From positions 4,664,501 through 4,728,500 of the forward strand of contig NZ_CP034437.1 of assembly GCF_003952225.1 (NCBI RefSeq): 64,000 nucleotides of DNA, in the 5' to 3' direction. This DNA comes from Paenibacillus albus (lineage in GTDB: Bacteria; Bacillota; Bacilli; Paenibacillales; Paenibacillaceae). The position numbers were made by a program, and so were the translations under genes. A model generated the notes under the pieces. The model searched no databases, was not told the origin of the DNA, and saw only the letters and a list, made by a program, of their open reading frames with translations. Positions 36,418 to 44,997 of the stretch are shown here, piece after piece (position 1 is the first letter of the stretch; the number at the start of each line of letters is the position of its first letter).

Positions 36418-37338
36418 CTAGCGCTTCACGATAAACTCGGCAAAATCAGCCGCAGGCTCGATGTTCAGGAACAGCTGCTTCGCGTCGTCAACCATCTCGG
36501 CAACCGCTTCATCGTCGAAGCGCGAGCTGAAATGCGTTACGACGAGCCGCTTCGCGCCGGCCTTCTGAGCGATCTCCGCAGCTTGGCGAATCGTCGAATG
36601 TCCATAAGCCTCCGCCTTCTCCTCCATGCCGCCAGCGAAAGTCGCTTCATGCACGAGCAGATCTGCACCGCGCGCCAAGACGATTGCATTGTCGCAAGGC
36701 TTCGTATCACCAAGTATCGTAATGACCCGACCGGCAATAGGCGGGCCGACCACTTCTGCCGAACAGACGTGACGTCCATCCTCAAGCATAATGTCTTCCC
36801 CACGCTTCAATTTGCCGTACTGTGGGCCAGGCTTAACGCCAAGCTCGGCGAGCAAGTCCAGCTTCAGCTGACCCTGCTGCGACTTTTCTGTAATTCGGTA
36901 GCCAAAGCAAGGCATGCGGTGCTCAAGAGCAGCGGCTTCAATGATAAAGCGGCTGTCCTCAGCAACGACACCTTCTTGTATCTCGATGACTTCAAGCTCA
37001 TAGCCCAGATGTACGCCGCTATGGTGAAAAATAACGTCCAAATACGCCTTAAGCCCCACCGGTCCATACACTTGCAGCGGTCCCGCACCTTCGAAATACG
37101 AACGGCTGCTCAGCAAGCCCGGTAAACCATAGAGATGGTCGCCATGCAGATGCGTGATGAAGATCCGCTCCAGCTTGTTCAGCTTCAACCCGCTCGTTAG
37201 CAGACGATGCTGCGTCCCTTCTCCTGTATCGAACAGCCAAAATCCGCAGAACGGCTCTGGCAGCGACAATGCAATTGACGTCACATTCCGCGACTTGGTC
37301 GGCCGACCAGCGCTCGTTCCGAGAAATGTAAGCTTCAC
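36418..37338 (-). CDS. rnz: ribonuclease Z (tRNA 3' endonuclease)
   Basis: A 306-residue MBL-fold nuclease that cuts the 3' trailer of tRNA precursors without CCA. The start reads VKLTFLGTSAGRPTKSRNVTS, followed by LFDTGEGTQ, the metal motif THLHGDHLYGLPGL (about residues 61-66), AALEHRMPCFGYRI, ILGDTKPCD and VHEATFAG plus a late His (VVTHFSSRF). The GTG at 37338 has GGAGG nine bases upstream; the longer frame to 37425 is discarded because it runs through the intergenic hairpin. It is 93 bases after metH and may be read from it. Confidence 0.95.
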   Translation of the reverse strand: MKLTFLGTSAGRPTKSRNVTSIALSLPEPFCGFWLFDTGEGTQHRLLTSGLKLNKLERIFITHLHGDHLYGLPGLLSSRSYFEGAGPLQVYGPVGLKAYLDVIFHHSGVHLGYELEVIEIQEGVVAEDSRFIIEAAALEHRMPCFGYRITEKSQQGQLKLDLLAELGVKPGPQYGKLKRGEDIMLEDGRHVCSAEVVGPPIAGRVITILGDTKPCDNAIVLARGADLLVHEATFAGGMEEKAEAYGHSTIRQAAEIAQKAGAKRLVVTHFSSRFDDEAVAEMVDDAKQLFLNIEPAADFAEFIVKR

Positions 37339-37370
37339 TTGTCTATCCCTCCGATCATCACCTATAACAA

Positions 37371-37412
37371 TACCCTCCGGAAATACGGTCTTAACCGTAC
37401 TTTTCGGAGGGT
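37371..37412 (-). terminator. hairpin between metH and rnz
   Basis: ACCCTCCG...ACGGT pairs with ACCGT...CGGAGGGT around a short loop. No T run follows on the minus strand, so it is either a weak terminator or an RNA-processing/stability element between the two genes. Confidence 0.5.
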
Positions 37413-37431
37413 GGGTATACATCACTATTTA

Positions 37432-40400
37432 TTAAGCCTTATCAACGTTGAAATACTGAGCTTGCGGATGCGCGAACACCATCGCCGATACCGATGCCTC
37501 AGGCTCCATCATGAAACCTTCAGTCAGTTGAACGCCGATATCTTCCGGCTGCATCAGCTCGAACAGCGGTTGCTGATCCTCAAGATTCGGACAAGCTGGG
37601 TAGCCGAACGAGACGCGAATGCCTTGGTAACGAGCTCCGTGACGCTGCTTCATCGTCATTTCCGGGTGATCCGGGTAACCCCACGTATCACGCATCAGAT
37701 GATGGACTCGCTCAGCCATCGCTTCCGCAACTTCAAGCGCAACGGACTGCAGGGCGTGTGAACGCAAGTAGTCTCCGTTATCCTTCAGCTCCGTCGCTTT
37801 CTCGCGAACGCCTTCACCTGCAGTAACGACGAGGAATCCGACGTAATCCATCACGCCGCTCTCTACCGATTTCAAGTAATCCGCCAGACACAGGTATGGC
37901 TCTACCTGCTGCCTTGGGAACGAGAATCGTTTGATCTCCACGCCAGGCTGCTTCGGATCATAGATAATAATATCATTGCCTGACGATTGTGCCGGGAAGA
38001 AGCGGTACATGCCGTGTGCTTGCAGCAGCCCCTTGGCTGCGTCTGCCAGCAGACCGTCGACCGTTTCCTTCAAGCTTACTGCCTTCTCGTTGCCATCAGC
38101 GAGCAGTTGATCGACATTGCCCTTCAAGCCGAGATGGTGACCGAGCAGCATCTGCATATTGATATATGGCACGATATGCGGGATCGGTACGTTGCGAAGC
38201 ACATGACGGTCAGTATCTGGCGGGATATAAACCGGTGCATCTTGATTAATCGAAGATTTCACCGCACGCGTCAGCTCAGGCAGCGGCTTCTTCTCTTCTA
38301 CCTCGGCACCGCCGGAAGCTTTGAACGCCTCCATCTCTTCCTGATAAACTTGGCGAGAGTCTGGATTCATCAGCTTGTTCGCGATATCAAGTCCGTCCAT
38401 CGCATCCTTCGCGTATAGAACAAGACCGTCATATTCAGGACCGATTCGATTCTTCGTGAATTTACGCGTGAGCGCTGCGCCGCCTACAAGAATAGGAGCG
38501 TCGATACCCGCATTGCGTAAATCCTGTGCTGTCACGACCATTTGCTGTGCCGATTTTACAAGGAGACCCGACAAGCCAATCGCATCTGCCGGTTCCTTGC
38601 GGTAAGCCTCGATAAGCTGCTCCGGAGCCACTTTAATACCAAGGTTAATAATTTTATAGCCATTGTTGGAGAGGATGATTTCAACTAGGTTTTTGCCGAT
38701 ATCATGCACATCGCCTTTAACTGTTGCAAGAATAATCTTCCCTTTGACCGCGGAATCAGCCTTCTCCATATGTGGCTCCAAATGCGTAACCGAAGCTTTC
38801 ATAACCTCGGCGCTCTGAAGCACCTCAGCTACGATCAGCTCGTTATTGTTGAAGAGACGGCCAACCTCGCTCATCCCTTCCATAAGCGGACCGTTAATGA
38901 TATCAAGCGGCGCGTACTTGGTCAGTGCTTCGTCGAGATCAGGGTAGAGTCCTTCCTTCGTGCCTTCTACGATGTACGAAGCAAGCCGCTCTTCAAGAGA
39001 CAAGTTGGACACTTTCTCTCTCTTCTCGACCTTCTTCTCACGGAACGCTGCGACAAATGCCGCGAGCGTATCATCATTCGTGTTGAAGATGAGCTCTTCC
39101 GCTAGGCGACGCTCATCCTCCGGAATCGATGCATAACGCTCCAGCTTCTCCGTGTTTACGATTGCGTAGTCGAGGCCCGCTTTGGTCGTGTGGTACAGGT
39201 ATACGGAGTTCAGCACTTCGCGTCCTGCATCCGGCAAACCGAAGGAGATATTGCTTAGGCCAAGAATCGTCTTCGCCTTCGGATATTTGGCCTTGATCAT
39301 CCGGATACCTTCGATCGTCTCCACTGCAGAACCGATATACTGTGGATCGCCAGAGCCGACCGGGAACATATTCGGGTCAAAAATAATATCTTCGGGATTC
39401 ATCCCATACTTCTCAGTAAGCAGCTCATACGAGCGAGTCGCCACTTCCATCTTCGCTTCACGCGATACCGCTTGACCGCGCTCATCAATAAGGATACAGA
39501 CGACAGCTGCGCCATAGCGATGAATGAGCGGCAAAATCTTCTCGAACTTCGTTTCGCCATCCTCAAGGTTAATGGAGTTAATAATCGCTTTCCCTTGGGA
39601 ATATTTAAGGCCCAGCTCGATAATATGATCGTATGTGGAGTCGAGCATGAGCGGCACTTTTATCTTCTTTACAACTTCCGGAATGAACTTATGAACCGCA
39701 TAGGCTTCGTCAATGTCCGTATCCTGCAAGTTGATGTCGATGACATGCGCGCCGTTCTTTACTTGTGCGCGAGCAATTTCAGACGCTTCATCGAATTTCT
39801 CTTCTTTAATGAGGCGCTTGAATTTACGCGAACCGGATATATTCGTCCGTTCACCAATCATAATCGGACGGTTATCTTCTTCAATATATACGGTTTCAAT
39901 ACCTGAAACCGCTGGTGGATGCTCACCCATCTTCTTACGCGGTGCGTAGTTCTCGAGTGTCTCAGCGAGTGCGCGAATATGAGCAGGTGTCGTACCGCAG
40001 CAGCCGCCGGCAATATTCAGCCAGCCTTGCTCGGCAAAGTCCGCAATCTTCTTCGCGAGCGAAGCAGGTGACTCATGATAATTGCCGTTCTCATCCGGCA
40101 AGCCCGCATTCGGGTAGCAGCTGACTGCGGAATGAGCGATGCCTGCGAGCGAACGAATATGATCGCGCATAAACTCAGGGCCTGTCGCACAGTTCAGACC
40201 GATAGAGATCGGGTTCATATGCTCCAGCGAGATGTAGAACGACTCGATATTTTGACCGGCAAGCGTAGTTCCCATCGGTTCGATCGTACCGGAGATCATG
40301 AGCGGAAGTGTGATACCTGTTGATTCAAATGCTTTATGAATGCCGATTGTTCCTGCTTTAACATTAAGCGTATCTTGGGAGGTTTCGAGAAGGATCGCAT

Positions 40401-40869
40401 CGACGCCACCCTCAATAAGGGCAACAGTTTGCTCGTAATAATCCTCAACTAGTTGATCGAACGTAACTCCGCCTGTAACCGACAACGTCTTCGTCGTCGG
40501 ACCGAGTGCGCCTGCCACATAACGAGGCTTGTCCGCCGTCGAAAACTTGTCTGCTGCAGCACGGGCGATCCTAGCAGCTGCAAGGTTGATTTCACGTGCT
40601 TTCTCCGGAATATCATATTCCGCCAATACGACTGCTGTCGCACCGAACGTGTTTGTTTCCAGAATATCTGCCCCAGCTTCCAAATAAGCCTCATGAATGC
40701 CTTGAATGACATCAGGACGTGTCAGAACGAGCATTTCGTTACAGCCATCCAGCTCATCGCCGCCAAAATCTTCCGGTCCGAGATCAGCCTGCTGAATCAT
40801 CGTTCCCATTGCACCATCTAGTATAAGAATGCGTCTTTCGAGCATTTCTTTCATCGTCGGTTTCGTCAT
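37432..40869 (-). CDS. metH: cobalamin-dependent methionine synthase
   Basis: A full-length enzyme of 1145 residues that transfers a methyl group from methyltetrahydrofolate to homocysteine through B12. The homocysteine domain (1-~320) has the zinc-binding Cys in GLNCATGP and GGCCGTTPAH. The pterin-binding domain has MIGERTNISGSRKFK and MLDSTYDHIIELGLKYSQG. The B12 domain has the axial His in TVKGDVHDIGKNLVEIIL, with SGLLVKSAQQM further on. The C-terminal reactivation domain contains FRFFPAQ-type residues (YRFFPAQSSGND) and ends at NVDKA. The order and length match MetH fully. There is no SAM riboswitch in front; a divergent acireductone dioxygenase gene starts 170 bases away. Confidence 0.97.
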   Translation of the reverse strand: MTKPTMKEMLERRILILDGAMGTMIQQADLGPEDFGGDELDGCNEMLVLTRPDVIQGIHEAYLEAGADILETNTFGATAVVLAEYDIPEKAREINLAAARIARAAADKFSTADKPRYVAGALGPTTKTLSVTGGVTFDQLVEDYYEQTVALIEGGVDAILLETSQDTLNVKAGTIGIHKAFESTGITLPLMISGTIEPMGTTLAGQNIESFYISLEHMNPISIGLNCATGPEFMRDHIRSLAGIAHSAVSCYPNAGLPDENGNYHESPASLAKKIADFAEQGWLNIAGGCCGTTPAHIRALAETLENYAPRKKMGEHPPAVSGIETVYIEEDNRPIMIGERTNISGSRKFKRLIKEEKFDEASEIARAQVKNGAHVIDINLQDTDIDEAYAVHKFIPEVVKKIKVPLMLDSTYDHIIELGLKYSQGKAIINSINLEDGETKFEKILPLIHRYGAAVVCILIDERGQAVSREAKMEVATRSYELLTEKYGMNPEDIIFDPNMFPVGSGDPQYIGSAVETIEGIRMIKAKYPKAKTILGLSNISFGLPDAGREVLNSVYLYHTTKAGLDYAIVNTEKLERYASIPEDERRLAEELIFNTNDDTLAAFVAAFREKKVEKREKVSNLSLEERLASYIVEGTKEGLYPDLDEALTKYAPLDIINGPLMEGMSEVGRLFNNNELIVAEVLQSAEVMKASVTHLEPHMEKADSAVKGKIILATVKGDVHDIGKNLVEIILSNNGYKIINLGIKVAPEQLIEAYRKEPADAIGLSGLLVKSAQQMVVTAQDLRNAGIDAPILVGGAALTRKFTKNRIGPEYDGLVLYAKDAMDGLDIANKLMNPDSRQVYQEEMEAFKASGGAEVEEKKPLPELTRAVKSSINQDAPVYIPPDTDRHVLRNVPIPHIVPYINMQMLLGHHLGLKGNVDQLLADGNEKAVSLKETVDGLLADAAKGLLQAHGMYRFFPAQSSGNDIIIYDPKQPGVEIKRFSFPRQQVEPYLCLADYLKSVESGVMDYVGFLVVTAGEGVREKATELKDNGDYLRSHALQSVALEVAEAMAERVHHLMRDTWGYPDHPEMTMKQRHGARYQGIRVSFGYPACPNLEDQQPLFELMQPEDIGVQLTEGFMMEPEASVSAMVFAHPQAQYFNVDKA

Positions 40870-40966
40870 TGATGCCTTCCTTTCCGTGAAGAAAAATCAT
40901 TTCCCTATACTCTACCAGAATTCACCGCAAGTGCAAAGAACCTTTTGCAGGTACGGGGCCGCGCTG

Positions 40967-40995
40967 TCGACAGGACAACCAAATTGTTCTATAAT
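40967..40995 (+). promoter_or_regulatory. sigma-A promoter of the acireductone dioxygenase gene
   Basis: TCGACA (40967-40972) and TATAAT (40990-40995) are 17 bases apart on the plus strand; transcription would start near 41002. It lies in the metH/mtnD divergent gap. Confidence 0.75.
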
Positions 40996-41039
40996 TATTC
41001 CTATTGGTATTTATGATTTTGTGAAAAGAGGGATCAACG

Positions 41040-41579
41040 ATGGCTGAAATTCGTATTCGTAACACGAATGAGCGTATCTCCGGCGAAGAGAACGTTCGCG
41101 CGTTTCTAGACAACCAAGAAGTATTGTATGAGCACTGGGAAGCAAGCAAGCTCCCCGCTGAACTTCATAACAAATTCGTACTATCCGACGAAGAGAAGCA
41201 AACGATTCTGTCAACGTACGATGAAGAGATCCGCGAACTAGCAGCACGCCGAGGCTACCAGATTTGGGATGTTATCTCCCTCTCGGACGCGACTCCGAAC
41301 ATCGAAGACCTGCTGAAGAAATTCGAGCAGATCCACACGCATACAGAAGATGAGATTCGCGGCATCGTATCCGGCCGTGGCATCTTTATCATCAAAGGTG
41401 ACGAGGAAACAGGTTACTTCGACGTTGAGCTGGAAGCTGGCGACGTGATCTCCGTCCCTGAGAACAGAGCACACTTCTTCACTCTGATGGACAACCGTGA
41501 AATTATCGCGGTTCGCCTCTTCATTGAGAAGGATGGCTGGATTGCAACGAATATCGAAGATCCGACTTTTACAAAATAG
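41040..41579 (+). CDS. mtnD: acireductone dioxygenase (cupin)
   Basis: A 179-residue cupin of the ARD family, acting in the methionine salvage pathway, where it opens acireductone with O2 to give the 2-oxo acid precursor of methionine. The metal site is HTHTEDEIRGIVSG (H-x-H-x3-E), with the fourth ligand His in VPENRAHFFT; the preceding strand IWDVISLSD fits the family. GAGGG lies upstream of ATG 41040. It is placed back to back with metH but no other mtn gene is in the window, so the pathway context is only partial. Whether it uses Fe or Ni is not visible. Confidence 0.88.
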   Translation: MAEIRIRNTNERISGEENVRAFLDNQEVLYEHWEASKLPAELHNKFVLSDEEKQTILSTYDEEIRELAARRGYQIWDVISLSDATPNIEDLLKKFEQIHTHTEDEIRGIVSGRGIFIIKGDEETGYFDVELEAGDVISVPENRAHFFTLMDNREIIAVRLFIEKDGWIATNIEDPTFTK

Positions 41580-41596
41580 GTTCGAATGATATACAA

Positions 41597-41631
41597 AGAA
41601 GAAGACCTGCCATGTCGGCAGGTCTTCTTCT
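41597..41631. terminator. bidirectional terminator between mtnD and a HAD gene
   Basis: AGAAGAAGACCTGCC (41597-41611) pairs perfectly with GGCAGGTCTTCTTCT (41617-41631), 15 bp around a 5-base loop, between convergent genes. Confidence 0.85.
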
Positions 41632-41649
41632 ATTAGGTGGCTGCGTTCA

Positions 41650-42435
41650 TTACACAAGGAGCGGCAGCAGTTCTTCCAGATGTTTAATTTCATGAGCTGG
41701 GATGATTTCGTCTGTACGTGTCATGCCGTGGCGGTTAATCCAGACGCTGGTCATGCCAATCGTATTCGAACCGAGGATATCTGTCGTCAGCTTATCACCA
41801 ACCATAACGCCATGCTCGGGCTCGATGCCTAGACGCTCAAGCGCATGGTGGAAGATCTCAGCGGCAGGCTTCCCTTTGCCGAATTCGCCAGAGATGATGA
41901 TGTGGTCGAAGTACGGTACAATCGCTGGTACGCCAGCAAGCTTCTCTCGCTGGAGGTCAGGTGAACCGTTCGTCAGCAGCAGCAGCTTATACTTACCTTT
42001 CAGCTGATCGAGTACAGCGAACGTCTCTTCGTATACGTAAGGACGCTTGCGGCGCTCCGCTGGGAATTGCTCTGCGAGCTGTGCGCCGAGCTCCGGATTA
42101 TCAATGCCAAGTGACTTCAGTCCACGTGTCCATGCATCGCGGCGGTATCCAGGCGCGAGCTCCTGAAGCAAGCGGAATTCCTTCTGCTCGCCTTCGAGGA
42201 AGTTCGCCCATAGACCTTCGAACGGGTTAATGCCAATCATCTTCGTGAATGCGAACGTCTCATAGGATTCATAAAGCGCACGTGCTTCTCGGCGTACCGC
42301 TTCTTCTAGCGCTTTCGCATCTACACCTGTCTGAGCTGCTCCCGCTTCGCAAGTTGCATCGAACGCTTCCTGCACGCTGCGGTCATCCCATAATAAAGTG
42401 TCATCTAGATCAAATAGAACAGCTTGCTTGGCCAT
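41650..42435 (-). CDS. HAD-superfamily hydrolase (YfnB/YjjG type)
   Basis: A 261-residue HAD phosphatase with a helical C1 cap. Motif I is VLFDLDDTLLWDD, motif II LLLTNGSPDL, motif III Lys in FGKGKPAAEIF and motif IV VMVGDKLTTDILGS. This is the class that includes YjjG, a house-cleaning nucleotidase acting on pyrimidine nucleoside monophosphates. The substrate is inference. It precedes the small membrane-protein gene with a 24-base gap. Confidence 0.9.
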   Translation of the reverse strand: MAKQAVLFDLDDTLLWDDRSVQEAFDATCEAGAAQTGVDAKALEEAVRREARALYESYETFAFTKMIGINPFEGLWANFLEGEQKEFRLLQELAPGYRRDAWTRGLKSLGIDNPELGAQLAEQFPAERRKRPYVYEETFAVLDQLKGKYKLLLLTNGSPDLQREKLAGVPAIVPYFDHIIISGEFGKGKPAAEIFHHALERLGIEPEHGVMVGDKLTTDILGSNTIGMTSVWINRHGMTRTDEIIPAHEIKHLEELLPLLV

Positions 42436-42459
42436 GGTTCGCTCTCCACTCTCGTCTAT

Positions 42460-42978
42460 TTATTTTTCTGTGAAAGGAATATTATGCTGTCCGGCAAACG
42501 AACGCAAACGTTCTGCGATTTGCTCGGTCGGATATCGGTTAATTACGCGGGAGAACACCCAGTTTCCGCCTTTAATCTGCTCGATCACGATATATCCCTT
42601 CTGGACATTGATCGCTTTAATGTTGCTCACATAGATCGAACGATCCCCTGTGAAACGGCGGGAACGGACAAAATCTCTGCCAACTGCGATGTAAGGGCGA
42701 CGAAGAACAAATAGCAGCGCCAATACGACATAACAGCCGATTGTTACCCAGAACATCGAGCCTGTATCTTTGAAGCTATCCGCTGTGACCGTAACGATCA
42801 CATAGAATAGTATGAACAGCAGCAGGAACGCAGGCATTAAGTAGCTGCGGCCTCTGTATGTATCGAGCGCCTCTGCGGTTGATGCTGTAGACATTAGCGG
42901 CGATTGGCCGCGCTTCTTCCGCTGTTTATTAATTTGAGCTTGGTTCTTCTGAACTTTACGTTCCCACGATCTTGACAA
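42460..42978 (-). CDS. small membrane protein with two membrane segments
   Basis: A 172-residue membrane protein of unknown function. The basic N-terminal ~45 residues (SRSWERKVQKNQAQINKQRK) are followed by two hydrophobic segments, YLMPAFLLLFILFYVIVTVTA and a region ending VVLALLFVLRR, and a beta-rich, YcxB/PH-like cytoplasmic domain (YIAVGRDFVRSRRFTGDRSI). The C-terminus is a helix and short tail. It lies between the HAD and aldo/keto reductase genes and is conserved in shape but not assigned. Confidence 0.6.
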   Translation of the reverse strand: MSRSWERKVQKNQAQINKQRKKRGQSPLMSTASTAEALDTYRGRSYLMPAFLLLFILFYVIVTVTADSFKDTGSMFWVTIGCYVVLALLFVLRRPYIAVGRDFVRSRRFTGDRSIYVSNIKAINVQKGYIVIEQIKGGNWVFSRVINRYPTEQIAERLRSFAGQHNIPFTEK

Positions 42979-43026
42979 GGATGCTCCTCCTACAATACAT
43001 AATCACAAATTAGTGTTGCACATTCA

Positions 43027-44013
43027 TTAGAGCGGCCGCGCGAACTTCGCAATAAACCGGTTCGGATATTCGCTTGGCAGAGTACTAATCTCATCCAGCT
43101 GCTTCCATGCTTCCTCCGGCATGCTCCAGCCTATTGCACCCATATTCTCTTCGTATTGGGCAAGCGTACTCGCACCGAAGATCGGCGATGTGATGCCTTC
43201 CCTGCGCAGCAGCCATGCAAGCGCAACTTGAGCAGGCGTTTTATCCAGTTCCTTCGCAACCTGTCTTACCGCTTTGAGCACAGCGAAGTTGTTCGAGGAC
43301 GAACGATTACCCCAGGAGCTCTCGCCTACCTTGGAAGTCAGACGTCCGCTTGTTGGTTCTTCTTCCCCATAGCGGCCTGTTAAGAATCCGCCGCCAAGCG
43401 GCGCCCAAGGAATGATGCCGACATTCTCTTCGAGGCAGAGCGAGATCATCTCGCGATCCATCTCACGGCTGACTAAGCTGTATTGCGGTTGAATGGAGAT
43501 AAACCGAACATAACGGTTCCAATCACTTACTGCCAGCGACTTCATCAGCTGCCATGCAAAGAAGTTCGAACAGCCGATATAACGGACCTTACCTGCTGTT
43601 ACAAGATCATCTAGCGCTCGCAGTGTCTCTTCGATTGGTGTCGCATGATCCCATACATGCACTTGATAGAGGTCTATGTAGTCTGTATCGAGCCGCTTCA
43701 AGCTTGCCTCGACGGCATCTATAATATGCTTTCTCGATACGCCAACGCTGTTCGCATTGGTAGAGGTTGCGAATCTGACCTTCGTCGCCAGAACAACATC
43801 CGAACGACGGTCTTTAATCGCTCGTCCAACAATTTCCTCTGAACGCCCACCTACATATACATTGGCAGTATCCAGGAAATTACCGCCTTGCTCCATGAAC
43901 CGGTGAACCATACTAATGGAATCTGTCTCGCTAGTTGTATTGCCAAACGTCATCGTTCCCAAACAAAGCTCAGACACAGCCAGGCCGCTTCTCCCTAGTA
44001 ACCGATACTCCAT
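43027..44013 (-). CDS. aldo/keto reductase
   Basis: A 328-residue TIM-barrel NADPH-dependent reductase. The catalytic tetrad is visible: Asp/Tyr in NFLDTANVYVGGRSEE, Lys in VVLATKVRFAT and His in DLYQVHVWDH; the coenzyme-binding loop is in AWLLRREGITSPIFGAS. It reduces aldehydes or ketones; the physiological substrate is unknown (YrpG/YhdN type). ATG 44013 has GGAGG eight bases upstream; the 44031 ATG is less likely because it would overlap that site. Confidence 0.9.
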   Translation of the reverse strand: MEYRLLGRSGLAVSELCLGTMTFGNTTSETDSISMVHRFMEQGGNFLDTANVYVGGRSEEIVGRAIKDRRSDVVLATKVRFATSTNANSVGVSRKHIIDAVEASLKRLDTDYIDLYQVHVWDHATPIEETLRALDDLVTAGKVRYIGCSNFFAWQLMKSLAVSDWNRYVRFISIQPQYSLVSREMDREMISLCLEENVGIIPWAPLGGGFLTGRYGEEEPTSGRLTSKVGESSWGNRSSSNNFAVLKAVRQVAKELDKTPAQVALAWLLRREGITSPIFGASTLAQYEENMGAIGWSMPEEAWKQLDEISTLPSEYPNRFIAKFARPL

Positions 44014-44048
44014 GCTTTTCCCCTCCAACATCTACATAATAGAAGTCT

Positions 44049-44264
44049 TTAGTGCGTTGTCGATCCTCCGCCGTTCTCTCCGTTCTCTTCATCTTCCGCC
44101 CATTTAATGGTATCAAGCTGATCGCGGAAATTACGTTTGAAGTTGTCTAAATATTGACGGCGAAGCTCATCTCGTTCAACGGTCTCCTCCGGTGTTAAAC
44201 CGACGGTTTTATTTTTGCGAGAAAGCTCATTAATACGGGCAATGACTTTGTCTATAGCGTTCAT
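44049..44264 (-). CDS. ynzC: DUF896 protein YnzC
   Basis: A 71-residue, highly charged helical protein of the DUF896 (YnzC) family, with the typical start MNAIDKVIARINELSRKNK and TPEETVERDELRRQYLDNFKRNFR. In B. subtilis ynzC is in the SOS operon yneA-yneB-ynzC next to lexA. Here it lies about 165 bases downstream of yneA, with a terminator between the two and no yneB. ATG 44264 has GGGAG about ten bases upstream. Function unknown. Confidence 0.85.
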   Translation of the reverse strand: MNAIDKVIARINELSRKNKTVGLTPEETVERDELRRQYLDNFKRNFRDQLDTIKWAEDEENGENGGGSTTH

Positions 44265-44369
44265 TTCTACTGCACTCCCTTCCCTGCCTGAGGTCAACAT
44301 GTCACCCTATACTTTGACATTAATAAGGAGCGATTGTCAAGGACACACAGGACCTATCAAAGATAGAAG

Positions 44370-44398
44370 AAGCCTGAGCGAATCATGCGCTCAGGCTT
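44370..44398 (-). terminator. terminator between yneA and ynzC
   Basis: AAGCCTGAGCG (44370-44380) pairs perfectly with CGCTCAGGCTT (44388-44398), 11 bp with a 7-base loop. On the minus strand it is followed by CTTCTATCTTT, a weak T tract. Confidence 0.7.
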
Positions 44399-44429
44399 AA
44401 CTTTCAAGTACATCTATCCATTATTAGCG

Positions 44430-44804
44430 TTATTCAGCAGGAACAATTAACGACTGCCCCGCTTGCAATGTACTGCTTGTTAAGTTATTCCGCTTCTTCA
44501 AGCTGTACACCACTTCACGAATATCTTGTCCCGATTCACGCACTCGGCCAGCAATATCCCAAAGCGTGTCGCCTGCTCCGATCACGACCACTTGCTCTGT
44601 CGCGGTTGGCGCAGCAGGATGTTCGCTGCCAGCGTAACTCGTCATTAGCGTCAGCCCCGTGAACAGCAGTACGAACAGTAAAGCCGTTACGGCTAGTCTT
44701 AATAGAAGACGCTGCTTACTAGAATCATTCCATTGGCGCTTCGCAGTACGGCTGTTTCCCTTATTTCCTTTATAAGTAGTTGAGTAAGAAGATATCGTTG
44801 TCAT
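44430..44804 (-). CDS. yneA: cell division suppressor YneA (LysM protein)
   Basis: A 124-residue protein with a basic N-terminus, one membrane segment (LLLRLAVTALLFVLLFTGLTLM) and a C-terminal LysM domain (VVIGAGDTLWDIAGRVRESGQDI...NLTSSTLQAGQSLIVP). This is the plan of YneA, the SOS-induced inhibitor of division that acts from the outer face of the membrane in B. subtilis. It is divergent from lexA and separated from it by a cluster of LexA-box-like sites. Start ATG 44804 (44807 is also possible), with GGAG close upstream. Much of the longer open frame upstream is non-coding and lies in the operators. Confidence 0.9.
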   Translation of the reverse strand: MTTISSYSTTYKGNKGNSRTAKRQWNDSSKQRLLLRLAVTALLFVLLFTGLTLMTSYAGSEHPAAPTATEQVVVIGAGDTLWDIAGRVRESGQDIREVVYSLKKRNNLTSSTLQAGQSLIVPAE

Positions 44805-44819
44805 CATTCTCCAGCACCC

Positions 44820-44956
44820 CAAACGTTTGTTCTGTTGTCGTTGAATTAACAATAACACGAACACTTGTTTGTGGTCAAGCGTTTTTGGAACATTTGTTCG
44901 CACAAATACGCGAACTTGTGTTTTTAAGAACTTATGTTTGTACGAACTCCGGTTCT
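44820..44956. promoter_or_regulatory. cluster of six LexA-box-like sites between yneA and lexA
   Basis: Six sites of the GAAC-N4-GTTC form lie in 137 bases: 44820-44833 (AGAAC-AAAC-GTTTG on the minus strand), 44858-44871 (CGAAC-ACTT-GTTTG), 44887-44900 (GGAAC-ATTT-GTTCG), 44911-44924 (CGAAC-TTGT-GTTTT), 44927-44940 (AGAAC-TTAT-GTTTG) and 44943-44956 (CGAAC-TCCG-GTTCT). The last falls between the -35 and -10 of lexA. The fourth is the weakest. Confidence 0.8.
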
Positions 44957-44966
44957 ATGCTATAAT
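44938..44966 (+). promoter_or_regulatory. sigma-A promoter of lexA
   Basis: TTGTAC (44938-44943) and TATAAT (44961-44966) with a 17-base spacer on the plus strand. The LexA-like site 44943-44956 fills the spacer. Confidence 0.8.
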
Positions 44967-44997
44967 TTGACACAAATGAAACTTTGGAGTGATTCCG

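Noticed and set aside
40870..41039. SAM riboswitch or T-box before metH
   Set aside because: The gap is only 170 bases, holds a divergent promoter, and has neither the SAM-box nor the T-box core sequence.
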